Shown here: piece by piece, positions 28,242 through 38,270 of the stretch | Layout of the letters: the number at the start of each line of letters is the position of its first letter | How positions within the stretch are numbered: position 1 is the stretch's first letter | Source: an uncultured Alphaproteobacteria bacterium | Lineage (GTDB): Bacteria > Pseudomonadota > Alphaproteobacteria > CAAHEQ01 > UBA3637 | Length of the DNA: 64,000 nucleotides | Direction: 5' to 3' | Assembly: GCA_944391735.1 (NCBI GenBank) | Contig: CALXUR010000002.1 | Span: 114,554 to 178,553, forward strand | Program-made: the position numbers and the translations under genes | Notes under the pieces: model-generated | Seen by the model: the letters and a program-made list of their open reading frames with translations, nothing else | Told to the model about the DNA's origin: nothing | The model's database searches: none

Positions 28242-29308
28242 TAATCAATTTCCGACAAACGAGCCATCTGATCTTCCATAATCAAGGCGTCAATGAATTC
28301 ATCTAAATTGCCATCCATGAATTCGTGCAGCTGATAACTTGTCTTGTTAATACGATGATCCGTCACGCGTCCCTGCGGAAAATTATAGGTTCTGATTCGT
28401 TCGGAGCGATCCCCTGAACCGACTTGGTTTTTCCGATTTTGAGAACGTTCTTTATCCAAAGCCTGACGTTGCATATCATATAAAGCCGTTCTTAAACGGG
28501 TCATGGCTTTTTCTTTGTTTTTAAATTGAGAGCGTTCCTCCTGACACTCAACGGCAATGCCGGTCGGTTTGTGCACAATTCGAATGGCACTGTCTGTTTT
28601 ATTAACGTGCTGTCCGCCGGCTCCTGAAGCACGGCAGGTTGTAATTTCCAAATCGGCGTCATTGATTTTAATATCCACCTCTTGCGCTTCGGGCAAAACG
28701 GCAACCGTGGCCGCGGATGTGTGGACACGCCCGCCCGCCTCTGTTTCCGGAACACGTTGAACCCGGTGCGCACCGGATTCAAATTTTAAGCGTGCGAAAA
28801 CGGCATGCCCGGAAATTTGCGCCACCGCTTCCTTATATCCGCCGAGTCCCGTGTCATTTAATGATAATATTTCAAATTTCCAACCATGGGCGGCGGCATA
28901 GCGTTCATACATTCGAAACAGTTCGGCGGCAAACAAAGCGGCCTCTTCACCGCCTGTGCCGGCTCGAATTTCCAAAATAACATTTCTGTCATCCGCTTCA
29001 TCGCGCGGTAACAAAAGGATTTGAATTTGTTTTTCCAATTCGGGGAGCTTGTCTTTCAAAGAATGCACTTCTTGTTCCGCCATGTCTTTCATTTCGGCGT
29101 CCAAAGAAGTGTCTTGCAACAGATTTTCGGCGTCGGATAAATCAGACACGCATTTTTTATATTCGTTTCCGATGCGAACCACCTCCTCCAGGGAACTTAA
29201 TTCCTTGGATAATTTAACAAATTCATCTCCTGAAGCACCGGCGGCAAGCAATGCCGTTACCTCTTCATAACGGGATAAAATCGTTTCCAGTTTCTGTTCA
29301 AAATTCAT
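28241..29308 (-). CDS. prfA: Peptide chain release factor 1
   Basis: RF1 reads UAA and UAG. The 355-residue protein has the PxT-type codon-recognition motif in [15 protein letters not shown] and the catalytic GGQ in [15 protein letters not shown]. Length is normal. It lies between rodZ-like and prmC genes on the same strand with tiny gaps, so the three form an operon. Confidence 0.97.
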   Translation of the reverse strand: MNFEQKLETILSRYEEVTALLAAGASGDEFVKLSKELSSLEEVVRIGNEYKKCVSDLSDAENLLQDTSLDAEMKDMAEQEVHSLKDKLPELEKQIQILLLPRDEADDRNVILEIRAGTGGEEAALFAAELFRMYERYAAAHGWKFEILSLNDTGLGGYKEAVAQISGHAVFARLKFESGAHRVQRVPETEAGGRVHTSAATVAVLPEAQEVDIKINDADLEITTCRASGAGGQHVNKTDSAIRIVHKPTGIAVECQEERSQFKNKEKAMTRLRTALYDMQRQALDKERSQNRKNQVGSGDRSERIRTYNFPQGRVTDHRINKTSYQLHEFMDGNLDEFIDALIMEDQMARLSEID

Positions 29309-29312
29309 AATG

Positions 29313-30275
29313 TTATTCTCTTTCTAAATCCTCAACACCCATTAAAATCCCCGATTTGATAACACCGTTCGATCCCATTTTCCGAACAAAACGGCCATCA
29401 ATATAAAGGGACAAGGCACCGGCATTTGCCGTTTTTAAAACAAGTCCGTCCGCTTCCTCAACAGGATTATATCGGTCACCGGGTTCTAATACTTTACTCA
29501 ACAGAACACGGTTAACCTCCGCATCACGCACTTCAATCCAAACTCTGTCGGTTGCAACAAAAGAAACCCGCGCCGCTTTTTTTAAACCGTAAACAATCGG
29601 TTCCCGATCGACCCGCGATATGTGATCCTGATTTTCGGATATTTGTGAATCGGATGTCGATTTTTCTTCTTTGAGAGGCGGTTCGGATTGTTGGATTTCC
29701 TCCGCCGATACCGGTGCCGTTATTTCCTGTGTTCCCGCGGACAAAACAGCCGTAGCGGTTGTTTCCACGGCCGGGGGCAATATCATTTCCGGCTTTTCGG
29801 GCAGAGATGTGGATCTGATGAGATTCCAGATCAAATACAGCAACAACAAAATCAAAATCGTCTTAAAAATACATTTTCCGGACGGCAGAGCATTTGTGTT
29901 TTCGGCCTGAGGCATATCCAACGGCTCCGCTTTCATCCCGGATGTTTCCTGATAAAAGCGTTCAACCATATCGGAAGCATCCAACCCCAAGAAAGACGCA
30001 TATGTTCGCAGAAAGCCGACACCGTAAACCAATCCCGGAAAAGCGTAATAATGCCCCTTTTCCAAAGCATCCAAATAGATTTCTTTAATACATAATTTTT
30101 GGGAAATATCGTCTAATTTCAATTTCTTACGTTGTCTTGCCTGTTGTAAAATCATGCCGAGTGTTAACGGTAACATATCATCCGAAGCGGATGTTTCTTT
30201 TTTCCGTCGAATCGGTTTGGACATTTTTTCTAAATCCAAATGAACAAGTGTTTCTTCTTTTTTTCTGCGCGCCAT
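29313..30275 (-). CDS. rodZ: RodZ-like cytoskeletal membrane protein
   Basis: Order of domains matches RodZ: basic N-terminus, an HTH_25 domain ([23 protein letters not shown], residues about 38-100), one transmembrane helix (about 148-164, [14 protein letters not shown]), a periplasmic linker and a C-terminal DUF4115 domain ([25 protein letters not shown]). RodZ links MreB to the cell-wall elongation machinery. The 320-residue protein lies four bases upstream of prfA. Confidence 0.88.
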   Translation of the reverse strand: MARRKKEETLVHLDLEKMSKPIRRKKETSASDDMLPLTLGMILQQARQRKKLKLDDISQKLCIKEIYLDALEKGHYYAFPGLVYGVGFLRTYASFLGLDASDMVERFYQETSGMKAEPLDMPQAENTNALPSGKCIFKTILILLLLYLIWNLIRSTSLPEKPEMILPPAVETTATAVLSAGTQEITAPVSAEEIQQSEPPLKEEKSTSDSQISENQDHISRVDREPIVYGLKKAARVSFVATDRVWIEVRDAEVNRVLLSKVLEPGDRYNPVEEADGLVLKTANAGALSLYIDGRFVRKMGSNGVIKSGILMGVEDLERE

Positions 30276-30336
30276 TTTAAACCCCTGTATTGATAATTTC
30301 GGATATCATACCGTTTTTAAACGCTTTTGTAAAGTA

Positions 30337-31044
30337 TTATTTCGCATAAATGATGAAGAAAGCGACCAATGCGGCCAAACCGAGAGCGGGACCGAACGCG
30401 CCGTTTCGCTTGGCGTTAATCAAAACGCGTAACGCAAACAGCATGAAAGCGAGTAACAGTGTAAAATTGAGTCCGGGAGCCCCCAGCCATGTCCCGAGAG
30501 CCGTGACCATTTTAACATCTCCGGCTCCGAATTCGGCTTTGCGGATCAACCCCATGACAAAGACGGAAACAACCGAAACGAAGTATCCGAAAAAAGCACC
30601 GACCAAACTATACTCAATCGGTAAATCGTCAACAAAAGCAGCGGCCGTAAAACCGCCCAAAAGAAGCGGAATCGTAAAAAAATCAGGTAATAAAAAGTAT
30701 TGTTGATCCACGATAATGCAGAAACAAATGAGTGTGCAAAAAAACATCCCCCAAACACTCATTTGTGAAACCAACAAGAAATATGACGCCGTATAAAGTG
30801 AGGCCAACAAACACCCCCACAACAAGGAGTGAAACGCCAGCTTCCACCATTTACGCCTTAACAACCGGCGACGTGAAACATTCGGTGTATACGGAAAATG
30901 CGGTTTATGGAACAGACGCAACAAAATCATTCCCGGATCAGCCGGCAAAATTTTACCGAACCGGCTGGCAATAACAGGCATCAGGAAGCCCAAACAAAAA
31001 CCGACAATACCCGACATGATCATACAGATGTTTCCTTCATTCAA
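30337..31044 (-). CDS. Type IV prepilin peptidase (A24 family)
   Basis: The 235-residue integral membrane protein has both catalytic aspartates: CIIVDQQYFLLPD and the GxGD motif in EFGAGDVKMVTALG. It cleaves and may methylate type IV pilin-like precursors. It lacks the Cys-rich N-terminal cytoplasmic domain of PilD methylases, so it may be a pure peptidase. No pilus genes are nearby; a pilin-like tail fragment at 35.5 kb is a weak hint. Confidence 0.88.
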   Translation of the reverse strand: MNEGNICMIMSGIVGFCLGFLMPVIASRFGKILPADPGMILLRLFHKPHFPYTPNVSRRRLLRRKWWKLAFHSLLWGCLLASLYTASYFLLVSQMSVWGMFFCTLICFCIIVDQQYFLLPDFFTIPLLLGGFTAAAFVDDLPIEYSLVGAFFGYFVSVVSVFVMGLIRKAEFGAGDVKMVTALGTWLGAPGLNFTLLLAFMLFALRVLINAKRNGAFGPALGLAALVAFFIIYAK

Positions 31045-31140
31045 GCCTTATAATGAAAAAAACGGTTAAGCGCAAGATTTTTCTTTTCTTTCATTGAAAA
31101 AAAAACTATAATATCTTCGTTTTGAAAAAGGAGATTAAAA

Positions 31141-31593
31141 ATGATTCGGGAACAAATCAAAAGCAAATTAATTGAATCGATGAAAGCAAAAGACGAAAAG
31201 GTGACAGGGACGTTGCGCTTAATCAACGCGGCAATTAAAGATAAGGATATAGAGGCACGCCCCAAAGGCATCACGGAGATTGATGACACGGCTATTTTAA
31301 GTCTGTTGCAGTCCATGATTAAACAGCGCAAAGAAAGTATTGACATGTATCAAAAAGGCGGTCGATCGGATTTGGCGGCCAACGAACAATCGGAAATTGA
31401 TGTTATTCAATCATTCTTGCCCAAGCAAATGACGGACGAGGAAATAAAATCGGCGATAGAAACGATTATTTCCGAAACAGGAGCAAGCTCTGTTAAGGAT
31501 ATGGGAAAGGTTATGGGCGTTCTGAAAAGCAAATATGCGGGACAATTGGATATGGGAAAAGCCTCGGCTCTGATTAAAGGATTATTGGGTTAA
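31141..31593 (+). CDS. GatB/YqeY-domain protein
   Basis: The 150-residue protein has the YqeY pattern: LKSKLIESMKAKDE-like start, TLRLINAAIKDKDIEAR, ILSLLQSMIKQRKESIDMY, QSFLPKQM and the closing GQLDMGKASALIKGLL. The domain is the tRNA-binding tail domain of GatB; the free-standing protein has no firm function. TATAAT at about 31109 and AAAGGAG before the ATG support expression. It is the first gene of a yqeY-dnaG-rpoD macromolecular-synthesis operon. Confidence 0.92.
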   Translation: MIREQIKSKLIESMKAKDEKVTGTLRLINAAIKDKDIEARPKGITEIDDTAILSLLQSMIKQRKESIDMYQKGGRSDLAANEQSEIDVIQSFLPKQMTDEEIKSAIETIISETGASSVKDMGKVMGVLKSKYAGQLDMGKASALIKGLLG

Positions 31594-31594
31594 G

Positions 31595-33343
31595 ATGGCA
31601 CTGCCCCCGCGTTTTTTGGAAGAGTTGAGAGACAAGGTTCCGCTGTCAACCGTTATCGGTCGAAAAGTCAAACTGACACGGCGCGGTCATGAATATACGG
31701 GACTTTGTCCTTTTCACCATGAAAAAACCCCCTCTTTCACGATTAATGATGCAAAGGGATTTTATCATTGTTTCGGTTGCGGTGCGCACGGAGATATTAT
31801 CAAGTACCTGATGGATGCCGAAAAAATGCCATTCATGGAAGCGGTCGAGCATTTGGCGGGAATGGCCGGAATGAAAGTTCCCGAAAGCTCTCCCGCACAA
31901 CTGGCGCAGGAAAAAAGACGGGGAGATCTGACCGCGATCATGGAAGAAGCATGTCGTTTCTTTCAGACTCAACTTTTCAGCATGGGGGGTGAGCGTGGTA
32001 AAAACTACCTTATCAGACGTGGTATTTCAGGACAAGTAGCCAAACAGTTTCGTTTGGGATACGCGCCGAGCGGATCGGCTTTGACAGCTCATTTTCAGGC
32101 AAAAGGGTTTGATATCAAGGAATGCATGAATTTGGGGTTAGTGGTGCGGAACGCTAAAACGGGGCGGTTACATGATTATTTTTATGACAGAGTCATATTT
32201 CCTATTTTAGACCGTCGAAAGCGTGTCATCGGTTTCGGGGGGCGCATGATGGAAAAAGGAGAGCCCAAATACCTAAACTCTCCGGAAACAGCTTTGTTTC
32301 ATAAGGGAGAACAGTTGTATGCTCTTCCCAATGCCATTGAAACAATCCGGCAAAAAAATGAAGTGATTTTAGTTGAGGGATATATGGATGTTATAGCCCT
32401 TCATTCTGCCGGTTTCACAAACGCCGTCGCTCCTTTGGGAACAGCTTTAACCGAACAGCAGATTAAAATTCTGTGGCAATCCTGCGATGAACCGCTTATT
32501 TGTTTTGATGGTGACGGCGCCGGACGGAAAGCTTCCGTCAGGGCGTTAAATCGGGCGTTACCGATTTTAACACCGGGAAAGTCTTTGCGTTTTGTCTTTT
32601 TGCCGGATCCGTTTGATCCGGATGACATGATACGAAAAAAATCGCCTGAGGCATTTGCGCAACTCATCAAAGAAGCAAGGTCTTTTGCGGATGTTCTATG
32701 GGATACATTAACGGTGGCACATCCGGTTGACACACCGGAACGTATGGCGAAATTTGAAAAAGATGTCAGGGATACTGTCGCTCTGATTCAAGACACAACC
32801 GTTCGCGGATATTATCAAAAAGATTTTAAGGACAGACTGTGGAAGCTGACCCATGGCTCAAAGAAAGGGCGCGTTCGTTTGGCGGGACGACGAATACTCC
32901 CCATCCACTCGCCCACACCGGGGTTAGCCGAGGCTCGGATGTTATTAGCCTATGTTCTATGTTATCCTCAGGCAGCAGAACCTTTTATTGAAGATATAGC
33001 AACAACGCGTCTGCCGGATAAGATATTAAATGATGCATTGCAAGAAATGGCGGCCTTAATTTTGGATATGCCGGAAATAACGTCCGAGACAGTGATAAAC
33101 AGTATTCAACCGGACATAATGCATCTGTTGTCTGCCGAGATTGAGATGTTAAAAAGATCTGACAGAGAAACGGGGGAAGTCAGCCGGGAAATCGGGCGAA
33201 TGTTGCAACAATCACGGATTCAAGCGATTCAGACGGAAATAGCCCAAGAAACGGAACGTTATCTGGCAAATCCGGATCCGGAAGTCTGGGAAAACATCAA
33301 AGCATTGAAAAAAGAAATCGAAAAACTGTCCGAAAGTGAATAA
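31595..33343 (+). CDS. dnaG: DNA primase
   Basis: DnaG lays RNA primers at the fork. The 582-residue protein has the CHC2 zinc finger (CPFHHEKTPSFTIN then YHCFGCGAHGD, residues 38-66), the RNA-polymerase core with VIGFGGRMMEKGEPKYLNSPET, and the TOPRIM acidic motifs VEGYMDVIAL and CFDGDGAGRKA. It is two bases after yqeY and shortly upstream of rpoD, the classical order. Confidence 0.97.
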   Translation: MALPPRFLEELRDKVPLSTVIGRKVKLTRRGHEYTGLCPFHHEKTPSFTINDAKGFYHCFGCGAHGDIIKYLMDAEKMPFMEAVEHLAGMAGMKVPESSPAQLAQEKRRGDLTAIMEEACRFFQTQLFSMGGERGKNYLIRRGISGQVAKQFRLGYAPSGSALTAHFQAKGFDIKECMNLGLVVRNAKTGRLHDYFYDRVIFPILDRRKRVIGFGGRMMEKGEPKYLNSPETALFHKGEQLYALPNAIETIRQKNEVILVEGYMDVIALHSAGFTNAVAPLGTALTEQQIKILWQSCDEPLICFDGDGAGRKASVRALNRALPILTPGKSLRFVFLPDPFDPDDMIRKKSPEAFAQLIKEARSFADVLWDTLTVAHPVDTPERMAKFEKDVRDTVALIQDTTVRGYYQKDFKDRLWKLTHGSKKGRVRLAGRRILPIHSPTPGLAEARMLLAYVLCYPQAAEPFIEDIATTRLPDKILNDALQEMAALILDMPEITSETVINSIQPDIMHLLSAEIEMLKRSDRETGEVSREIGRMLQQSRIQAIQTEIAQETERYLANPDPEVWENIKALKKEIEKLSESE

Positions 33344-33348
33344 AAGCG

Positions 33349-33376
33349 TTGACATCACGCTTAAAATGCATATAAT
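33349..33376 (+). promoter_or_regulatory. Sigma-70 promoter of rpoD
   Basis: TTGACA at 33349-33354 and TATAAT at 33371-33376, spacing 16 bp, both perfect consensus. It starts just after the dnaG stop codon and gives rpoD its own transcript. Confidence 0.9.
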
Positions 33377-33420
33377 ATACATAATTTGTTTTTGATCCAG
33401 AAAAGCGAGCTTGTACGACA

Positions 33421-35484
33421 ATGACCTCTACTATGATGAATGAAGAAACTTCAGGCGTTTCTTTTGAAGGTGTTATCCCCGATTCAAAATCCATGATGAA
33501 AAAGTTGATTGATCAAGGAAAAGAGCGTGGCTTTATTTCCATGGAGCAGTTAAAAAAAGTCCTGCCGCCCGAATCTCAAACAGAAGATGCTTTGGAAGTA
33601 ATCTTGTCATCTTTTTCGGACATGAGAATTAACGTTATTGACGGTAGCGAAGATATCACCGATTTGACGGAGATGTCCCAGACACACGCACCGACCGTCG
33701 TCGAAGAAACGGCTCCCGAGGATACCGGCAGTCGTGTGAATGACCCGGTTCGCCTATATTTAAGGGAAATGGGGGCCGTTGAGCTATTATCCCGCGATGG
33801 TGAAATTGCGATTGCGAAACGCATTGCCGCCGGAACAAATGTTATGATGAGCGGTTTGGCCGAAAGTGCTTTAACAATGACATCTTTAAATGAGTGGCAT
33901 TCGCAATTGGCCGATGGAACAATGTTATTGCGTGAGATTATTGACTTGGAGGCAACGTTTGAATCCAACCCAAACAAAGAACAGATGGAAAAGGCGGAAA
34001 AAATCCGAAAAGAAGCTACCGCCGATTTAGAAAAATTAGAACAGGAAAATAAAGAAGAGAGCCGGAGTAAGGAAAAATCCGTTAAGAATGAAGAAGTCGA
34101 GGAACGGCGGGTTGAAAATAAAACCACAGATGACATTGATGATATTGATGATTTCGATGTGGAACCGAATCGTCCCGTGGAAGAGGATGCGGAAGAGGAT
34201 GAAGAAGACAACGCCTTGTCAATCGGTCAGATGGAAGAGAATCTGTTACCCCAAATTTTACAAGCGTTAACAGAAATTGACACAATATACCAAGATTTTA
34301 TTACAATTCAAAATGATATCTCCGTTGCCCTTTTAAAGGGAAAGGAAATACCGGCTCATTTAGAAAAGAAATATAAAGCGTTACGGGATGATTTAACCGT
34401 GCGCCTTCAGAATATTCATTTAAATCCGGCCAGAATTGAACAGTTGATTGATCGTATAAACGATATGAACCAACGTTTGATGATGCTTGAAGGAAAATTG
34501 TTGCGTTTGGCGACCGCTTCCAAGATTGACAGGGATGACTTTTTGGCTTTTTATCATAACAGCGAAATGGACGCGAAATGGATCAGTAAAGCAGCCAAAA
34601 AAACAGATAAACATTGGCAGGCTTTCATTGAAAAACATGAGGGCGATATCCGGGATATCCGCGAAGCCATTCAACACATTGCTGAAGAAGTTCGCCTACC
34701 GATTTCCGAATACCGAAAATTGGTTGCAACGGTTAAAAAAGGAAGACAGGAAACAAATAAGGCAAAACAAGAAATGATTGAAGCCAATTTACGACTTGTC
34801 ATTTCAATCTCCAAAAAGTATACGAATCGCGGGCTGCAGTTTTTGGATTTAATCCAAGAAGGTAACATCGGGCTTATGAAAGCGGTTGACAAGTTTGAAT
34901 ATCAGCGCGGATATAAGTTTTCGACCTATGCAACTTGGTGGATTCGTCAATCAATTACACGCGCTATTGCCGATCAGGCACGTACAATCCGCATTCCGGT
35001 TCATATGATTGAAACGATTAATAAAATGTTGCGAACCAGTCGTCAAATGATGTTGGAAACGGGACATGAACCGACACCGGAAGAATTGGCTCCGAGAATC
35101 AACATGTCTGTTGAAAAAATTAAAAAAGTATTGAAAATTGCCAAAGAACCGATTTCTTTGGAAACTCCTGTTGGTGATGAAGAGGATAGTCATTTAGGCG
35201 ATTTCATAGAAGATAAGAACACATTACAACCCTTGGAAGCGGCTATTCAAACAAATTTGCGTCAATCCTGCACAGCGGTTTTATCAACATTATCGCCACG
35301 GGAAGAGCGTGTTTTACGCATGCGCTTCGGTATCGGGATGAACTCGGATCATACGTTGGAAGAGGTCGGACTTCAATTTGCCGTTACCCGTGAACGCATT
35401 CGTCAGATTGAAGCGAAAGCTTTGCGTAAATTAAAACACCCCAGCCGCTCTCGAAAATTACGCAGCTTTTTGGAGGATGTTTAG
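33421..35484 (+). CDS. rpoD: Primary sigma factor RpoD (sigma-70)
   Basis: All regions are present in 687 residues: region 1.1 ([23 protein letters not shown], near 22), region 1.2 ([21 protein letters not shown]), a long acidic non-conserved region with [10 protein letters not shown]-like tracts, region 2 ([36 protein letters not shown]), region 3 and region 4 ([33 protein letters not shown]). The start is not strongly supported by a ribosome site; ATG codons at 33433 and 33436 are alternatives. It is the housekeeping sigma and a useful comparison for the island sigma at 58559. Confidence 0.97.
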   Translation: MTSTMMNEETSGVSFEGVIPDSKSMMKKLIDQGKERGFISMEQLKKVLPPESQTEDALEVILSSFSDMRINVIDGSEDITDLTEMSQTHAPTVVEETAPEDTGSRVNDPVRLYLREMGAVELLSRDGEIAIAKRIAAGTNVMMSGLAESALTMTSLNEWHSQLADGTMLLREIIDLEATFESNPNKEQMEKAEKIRKEATADLEKLEQENKEESRSKEKSVKNEEVEERRVENKTTDDIDDIDDFDVEPNRPVEEDAEEDEEDNALSIGQMEENLLPQILQALTEIDTIYQDFITIQNDISVALLKGKEIPAHLEKKYKALRDDLTVRLQNIHLNPARIEQLIDRINDMNQRLMMLEGKLLRLATASKIDRDDFLAFYHNSEMDAKWISKAAKKTDKHWQAFIEKHEGDIRDIREAIQHIAEEVRLPISEYRKLVATVKKGRQETNKAKQEMIEANLRLVISISKKYTNRGLQFLDLIQEGNIGLMKAVDKFEYQRGYKFSTYATWWIRQSITRAIADQARTIRIPVHMIETINKMLRTSRQMMLETGHEPTPEELAPRINMSVEKIKKVLKIAKEPISLETPVGDEEDSHLGDFIEDKNTLQPLEAAIQTNLRQSCTAVLSTLSPREERVLRMRFGIGMNSDHTLEEVGLQFAVTRERIRQIEAKALRKLKHPSRSRKLRSFLEDV

Positions 35485-35485
35485 T

Positions 35486-35509
35486 AAAAGGCACTTAAAA
35501 GTGCCTTTT
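35486..35509. terminator. Terminator of rpoD
   Basis: AAAAGGCACTT and AAGTGCCTTTT form an 11-bp stem with a two-base loop; it can work in both directions. Confidence 0.88.
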
Positions 35510-35524
35510 ATCACAGGATTGATT

Positions 35525-35845
35525 TCAATTTGTACACAGAACAACCGCTGGTTTATGAATTCTTGAATCTGTCGCAAAATAACCGGAATCACCCAAAATG
35601 ACAGTCCATGCCAAACATGCTTCGGCGTCAGTATCTGTCCATAGTTTTACATCTCCATAAGCATTGTCTAATGATTGAATTACCACACTTCGTTCAGCAT
35701 TGGGATTTGCGTTTCTTAAGCCTGTAACATCTTTATTGCAAAATCCCCAATTACCTCTGAAAGACGGGTCATTTCCCATATTTTCATCGTAACATTGTAA
35801 TTTATTACCACGAACGTTTAATAACTTTCCTTTCAGTGTAAAAAT
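35525..35845 (-). pseudogene. Fragment of a secreted or pilin-like protein
   Basis: An 84-residue frame starts at ATG 35779, but the frame stays open 22 codons further upstream with protein-like text (RGNKLQCYDEN) and no start codon or ribosome site before a stop at 35846. It contains RGNWGFCNKDVTGL and ends ILGDSGYFATDSRIHKPAVVLCTN, with several Cys as in exported proteins. It looks like the 3' end of a larger gene that lost its 5' part. I do not recognise the family. Confidence 0.4.
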
Positions 35846-36043
35846 TTAAGGGGCAATATTTTTTTACACTTTCGGGAAAAGACACAAAACATTTTTTTTC
35901 TTTGAAATTCAACAAAAAAGCCCTTGTCAGACAAGAACCTTCTATGTTATAAAATTCATAACATTTTATTGACCCTTTTTTCGTTATACTGACAAAAAAA
36001 ATCGTTGGAAAACCAGGGAAAGTAATCGTATGTCACATCCAAC

Positions 36044-36070
36044 AAAAAAAAGAACCGTTTTAAACGGTTC
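36044..36070 (-). terminator. Terminator of the 64-residue gene (leftward)
   Basis: GAACCGTTT / AAACGGTTC stem followed, on the minus strand, by eight Ts. The 36.0-kb stretch to its left (35846-36043) contains no further gene that I can see. Confidence 0.85.
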
Positions 36071-36078
36071 CCAGAGAT

Positions 36079-36273
36079 TTAAGCGACGCGTTCCCCGCGA
36101 CGTTTAGGCGGGATTCTGTTAAAACCCGGACGCCGACGAACCACCGTTTGAGGTTTGGACTCGGAATTTTTAATTTCCGGTTTTTCTTTTTTTTGCACAG
36201 GTTCCCGTTGTTCTTGCAGGTTTTGAGGCGTTACTAAATCACCAATTTCCTGAATTCCTTGTTCTATTGTCAT
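36079..36273 (-). CDS. Small basic protein of 64 residues
   Basis: A strong ribosome site, GGGAGGGT, nine bases before ATG 36273 and a terminator directly after the stop mark this as a real gene. The N-terminus is acidic and helical; the C-terminus (RRRPGFNRIPPKRRGERVA) is strongly basic and Pro-rich, as in small RNA- or ribosome-binding proteins. No family is recognised. Confidence 0.65.
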   Translation of the reverse strand: MTIEQGIQEIGDLVTPQNLQEQREPVQKKEKPEIKNSESKPQTVVRRRPGFNRIPPKRRGERVA

Positions 36274-36392
36274 ATACCCTCCCTGTTTCTATCAATGAAT
36301 AGGAATGAAAAAGAGATGCCCATAGACTTTCTTGAAATGAGATTATGAGGAGTATTACCATCACAAGACTCTTTTCCACTCCGATTATCAAT

Positions 36393-36860
36393 TTACTCCT
36401 CTTTTTTCTTTTTGTCAATATATTTTTTAACATTGAGAACGATATTATTATCACTCCCTGTTATCAATACGTTATCTCCTTTTTTTAAGGCATCATGTGA
36501 TGTTGCAGGCCAAACTGTATCACCGATTGAAACCTGAATTTTATGATCCTGAACATCAGCAACCCTTACAACCTGACCAATATATTGAGCCACGCTGTCA
36601 TTTAAATGGCGATAGGCCAAAGGCTTGTCAGCTTTAAAAATAAAACGGCCGTAAAGACGCCATCCGATTAGAGCAAAGACAACAGATAAAGCACCAAATA
36701 AAATAAATTGATAGACCAATCCGAATGAACCAATCAGAAAAACAATCGCTCCCATGGTCAAAGCGGAAAAACCAAACCACACCAAATAGGTGCCGGGCAA
36801 GAGTAACTCCAATAAAATCAGAGCTACCCCTGCCGTTAACCATTCCAAAAATAAAGGCAT
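36393..36860 (-). CDS. NfeD-family membrane protein
   Basis: The 155-residue protein has an N-terminal helical hairpin and third helix (about 5-75: LTAGVALILLELLLPGTYLVWFG) followed by an OB-fold domain (QYIGQVVRVADV to KKGDNVLITG). This is the short NfeD1b/YbbK type, nearly always encoded with an SPFH protein, as here, 12 bp downstream of it. The pair is thought to organise membrane microdomains or protein quality control. Confidence 0.92.
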   Translation of the reverse strand: MPLFLEWLTAGVALILLELLLPGTYLVWFGFSALTMGAIVFLIGSFGLVYQFILFGALSVVFALIGWRLYGRFIFKADKPLAYRHLNDSVAQYIGQVVRVADVQDHKIQVSIGDTVWPATSHDALKKGDNVLITGSDNNIVLNVKKYIDKKKKEE

Positions 36861-36871
36861 GATACTATCAC

Positions 36872-37798
36872 CTATTTCTTTTTAGAAGAACTTGCCGCCG
36901 GTTGAAGAATTTCCTTGGCTATTTCGGCTATCCCAGCCAAAGACCCGGCGACATTAGCCGTATCCATCGGCAACATTAACAGTTTTTGATTCGGTGATGT
37001 TACAATGCCTTGCAACGCTTCAATATACTTTTGCCCCAGAAAATAATTCAAAGCCTGTGTATTTCCTTTGGCAATGGCATCCGAAACCATTTTTGTTGCG
37101 TTTGCTTCGGCTTCTGCGGAACGCTCACGCGCCTCTGCCTCCATAAATGCCGCCGTTTTCTTACCTTCGGCATCCAAAATGGCCGCTTGTTTTTCACCTT
37201 CCGCTTTTAAGATTTCAGATTGACGGAAACCTTCGGCATCCAAAATATTAGCCCGCTTTTCACGTTCCGCCTTCATCTGACGCGCCATCGCATCAATCAA
37301 ATCCCGCGGCGGTGTGATATCTTTAATTTCTACCCGCGTTACCTTAACACCCCAAGGAATCGTCGCTTCATCAACAACGGACAACAGTTTATGATTGATC
37401 ATATCACGCTGTGACAACAATTCATCGATTTCCATACTTCCGATAACCGTCCGTATATTTGTCATAATCAAGTTTAAAATAGCGGCATGGAGGTCGCGCA
37501 CCTGATATGCGGCATTAACGGCATCTTGGATTTGAAAGAATAATACGCCGTCAACACGCACCATGGCGTTATCCTTGGTAATCACTTCCTGAGACGGAAC
37601 ATCAAGCACTTGTTCCATCTTACTTAATTTAGCTCCGACAGATTCGACAATCGGCATTACAAAATGAAGTCCCGGTCCTAAAACACGTGTAAAACGACCA
37701 AAGTTTTCAATTGTATATTCATACCCTTGGCGAACGACAACAATTGACTTTAAAATAACAAAAAAAACCAAAACGATTAAAATAATTGCAAATTCCAT
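36872..37798 (-). CDS. SPFH/stomatin-like membrane protein (QmcA type)
   Basis: One N-terminal membrane helix (residues 2-17) precedes an SPFH domain with QGYEYTIENFGRFTRVLGPGLHFV, DVPSQEVITKDNAMV and GVKVTRVEIKDITPP, then a long coiled coil rich in Ala, Glu and Lys (about 165-245). The 308-residue length and the NfeD partner fit the QmcA/stomatin branch rather than HflK/C. Confidence 0.94.
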   Translation of the reverse strand: MEFAIILIVLVFFVILKSIVVVRQGYEYTIENFGRFTRVLGPGLHFVMPIVESVGAKLSKMEQVLDVPSQEVITKDNAMVRVDGVLFFQIQDAVNAAYQVRDLHAAILNLIMTNIRTVIGSMEIDELLSQRDMINHKLLSVVDEATIPWGVKVTRVEIKDITPPRDLIDAMARQMKAEREKRANILDAEGFRQSEILKAEGEKQAAILDAEGKKTAAFMEAEARERSAEAEANATKMVSDAIAKGNTQALNYFLGQKYIEALQGIVTSPNQKLLMLPMDTANVAGSLAGIAEIAKEILQPAASSSKKK

Positions 37799-37815
37799 AG
37801 GGGAAATCCTTTCTG

Positions 37816-38259
37816 TTAAGAGTTATAATTCATCCGGGGCGGCAAATTTCTAAGCCGAACCAGATACGGCTTCAGCAGTCGATCACGACTGAGAATATGT
37901 CCCAAGAACCAAAGATTTAAAAAATCTGCCGCTTCGATAGCCGCTTTCTTTTTATCCGCGGCCGTTCGGGCATTTTCATATCTTTGTCTGAACTCGGATA
38001 TATTTTGAATAAACGTGCGATGTGCATTCATATGCGCTTCCATATCGGGAAATTGAATTCGCTCCATAATATCTTCTTCATGAGCAAAATGGTTACGAAC
38101 ATAATCATAACATTTTTCAAATACCCAATCCATTTGAGAAAAATCACCCGCATGCGCCGCAACCGGAGCCTGATTAACGACATTTAAAAAATCCTGATGT
38201 TCCTCATCCAACGGAGGATAATTTAAACTCATTTGTTCACGCCACGGAACTATCGGCAT
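37816..38259 (-). CDS. Bacteriohemerythrin
   Basis: The 147-residue protein shows the di-iron ligands of hemerythrins: LDEEHQDF, RNHFAHEEDIM, DMEAHMNAHRTF and LGHILSRDRLLKPYL. It binds O2 at a diiron site and may act in oxygen sensing, storage or delivery. ATG 38259 is chosen because AAAGGAAATC lies just upstream. It follows ychF closely. Confidence 0.92.
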   Translation of the reverse strand: MPIVPWREQMSLNYPPLDEEHQDFLNVVNQAPVAAHAGDFSQMDWVFEKCYDYVRNHFAHEEDIMERIQFPDMEAHMNAHRTFIQNISEFRQRYENARTAADKKKAAIEAADFLNLWFLGHILSRDRLLKPYLVRLRNLPPRMNYNS

Positions 38260-38270
38260 TTGATTTCCTT

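Noticed and set aside
33576-34211. A 211-codon frame antisense to rpoD
   Set aside because: Its serine-rich text is the mirror of the acidic rpoD region; no start signal and no family.
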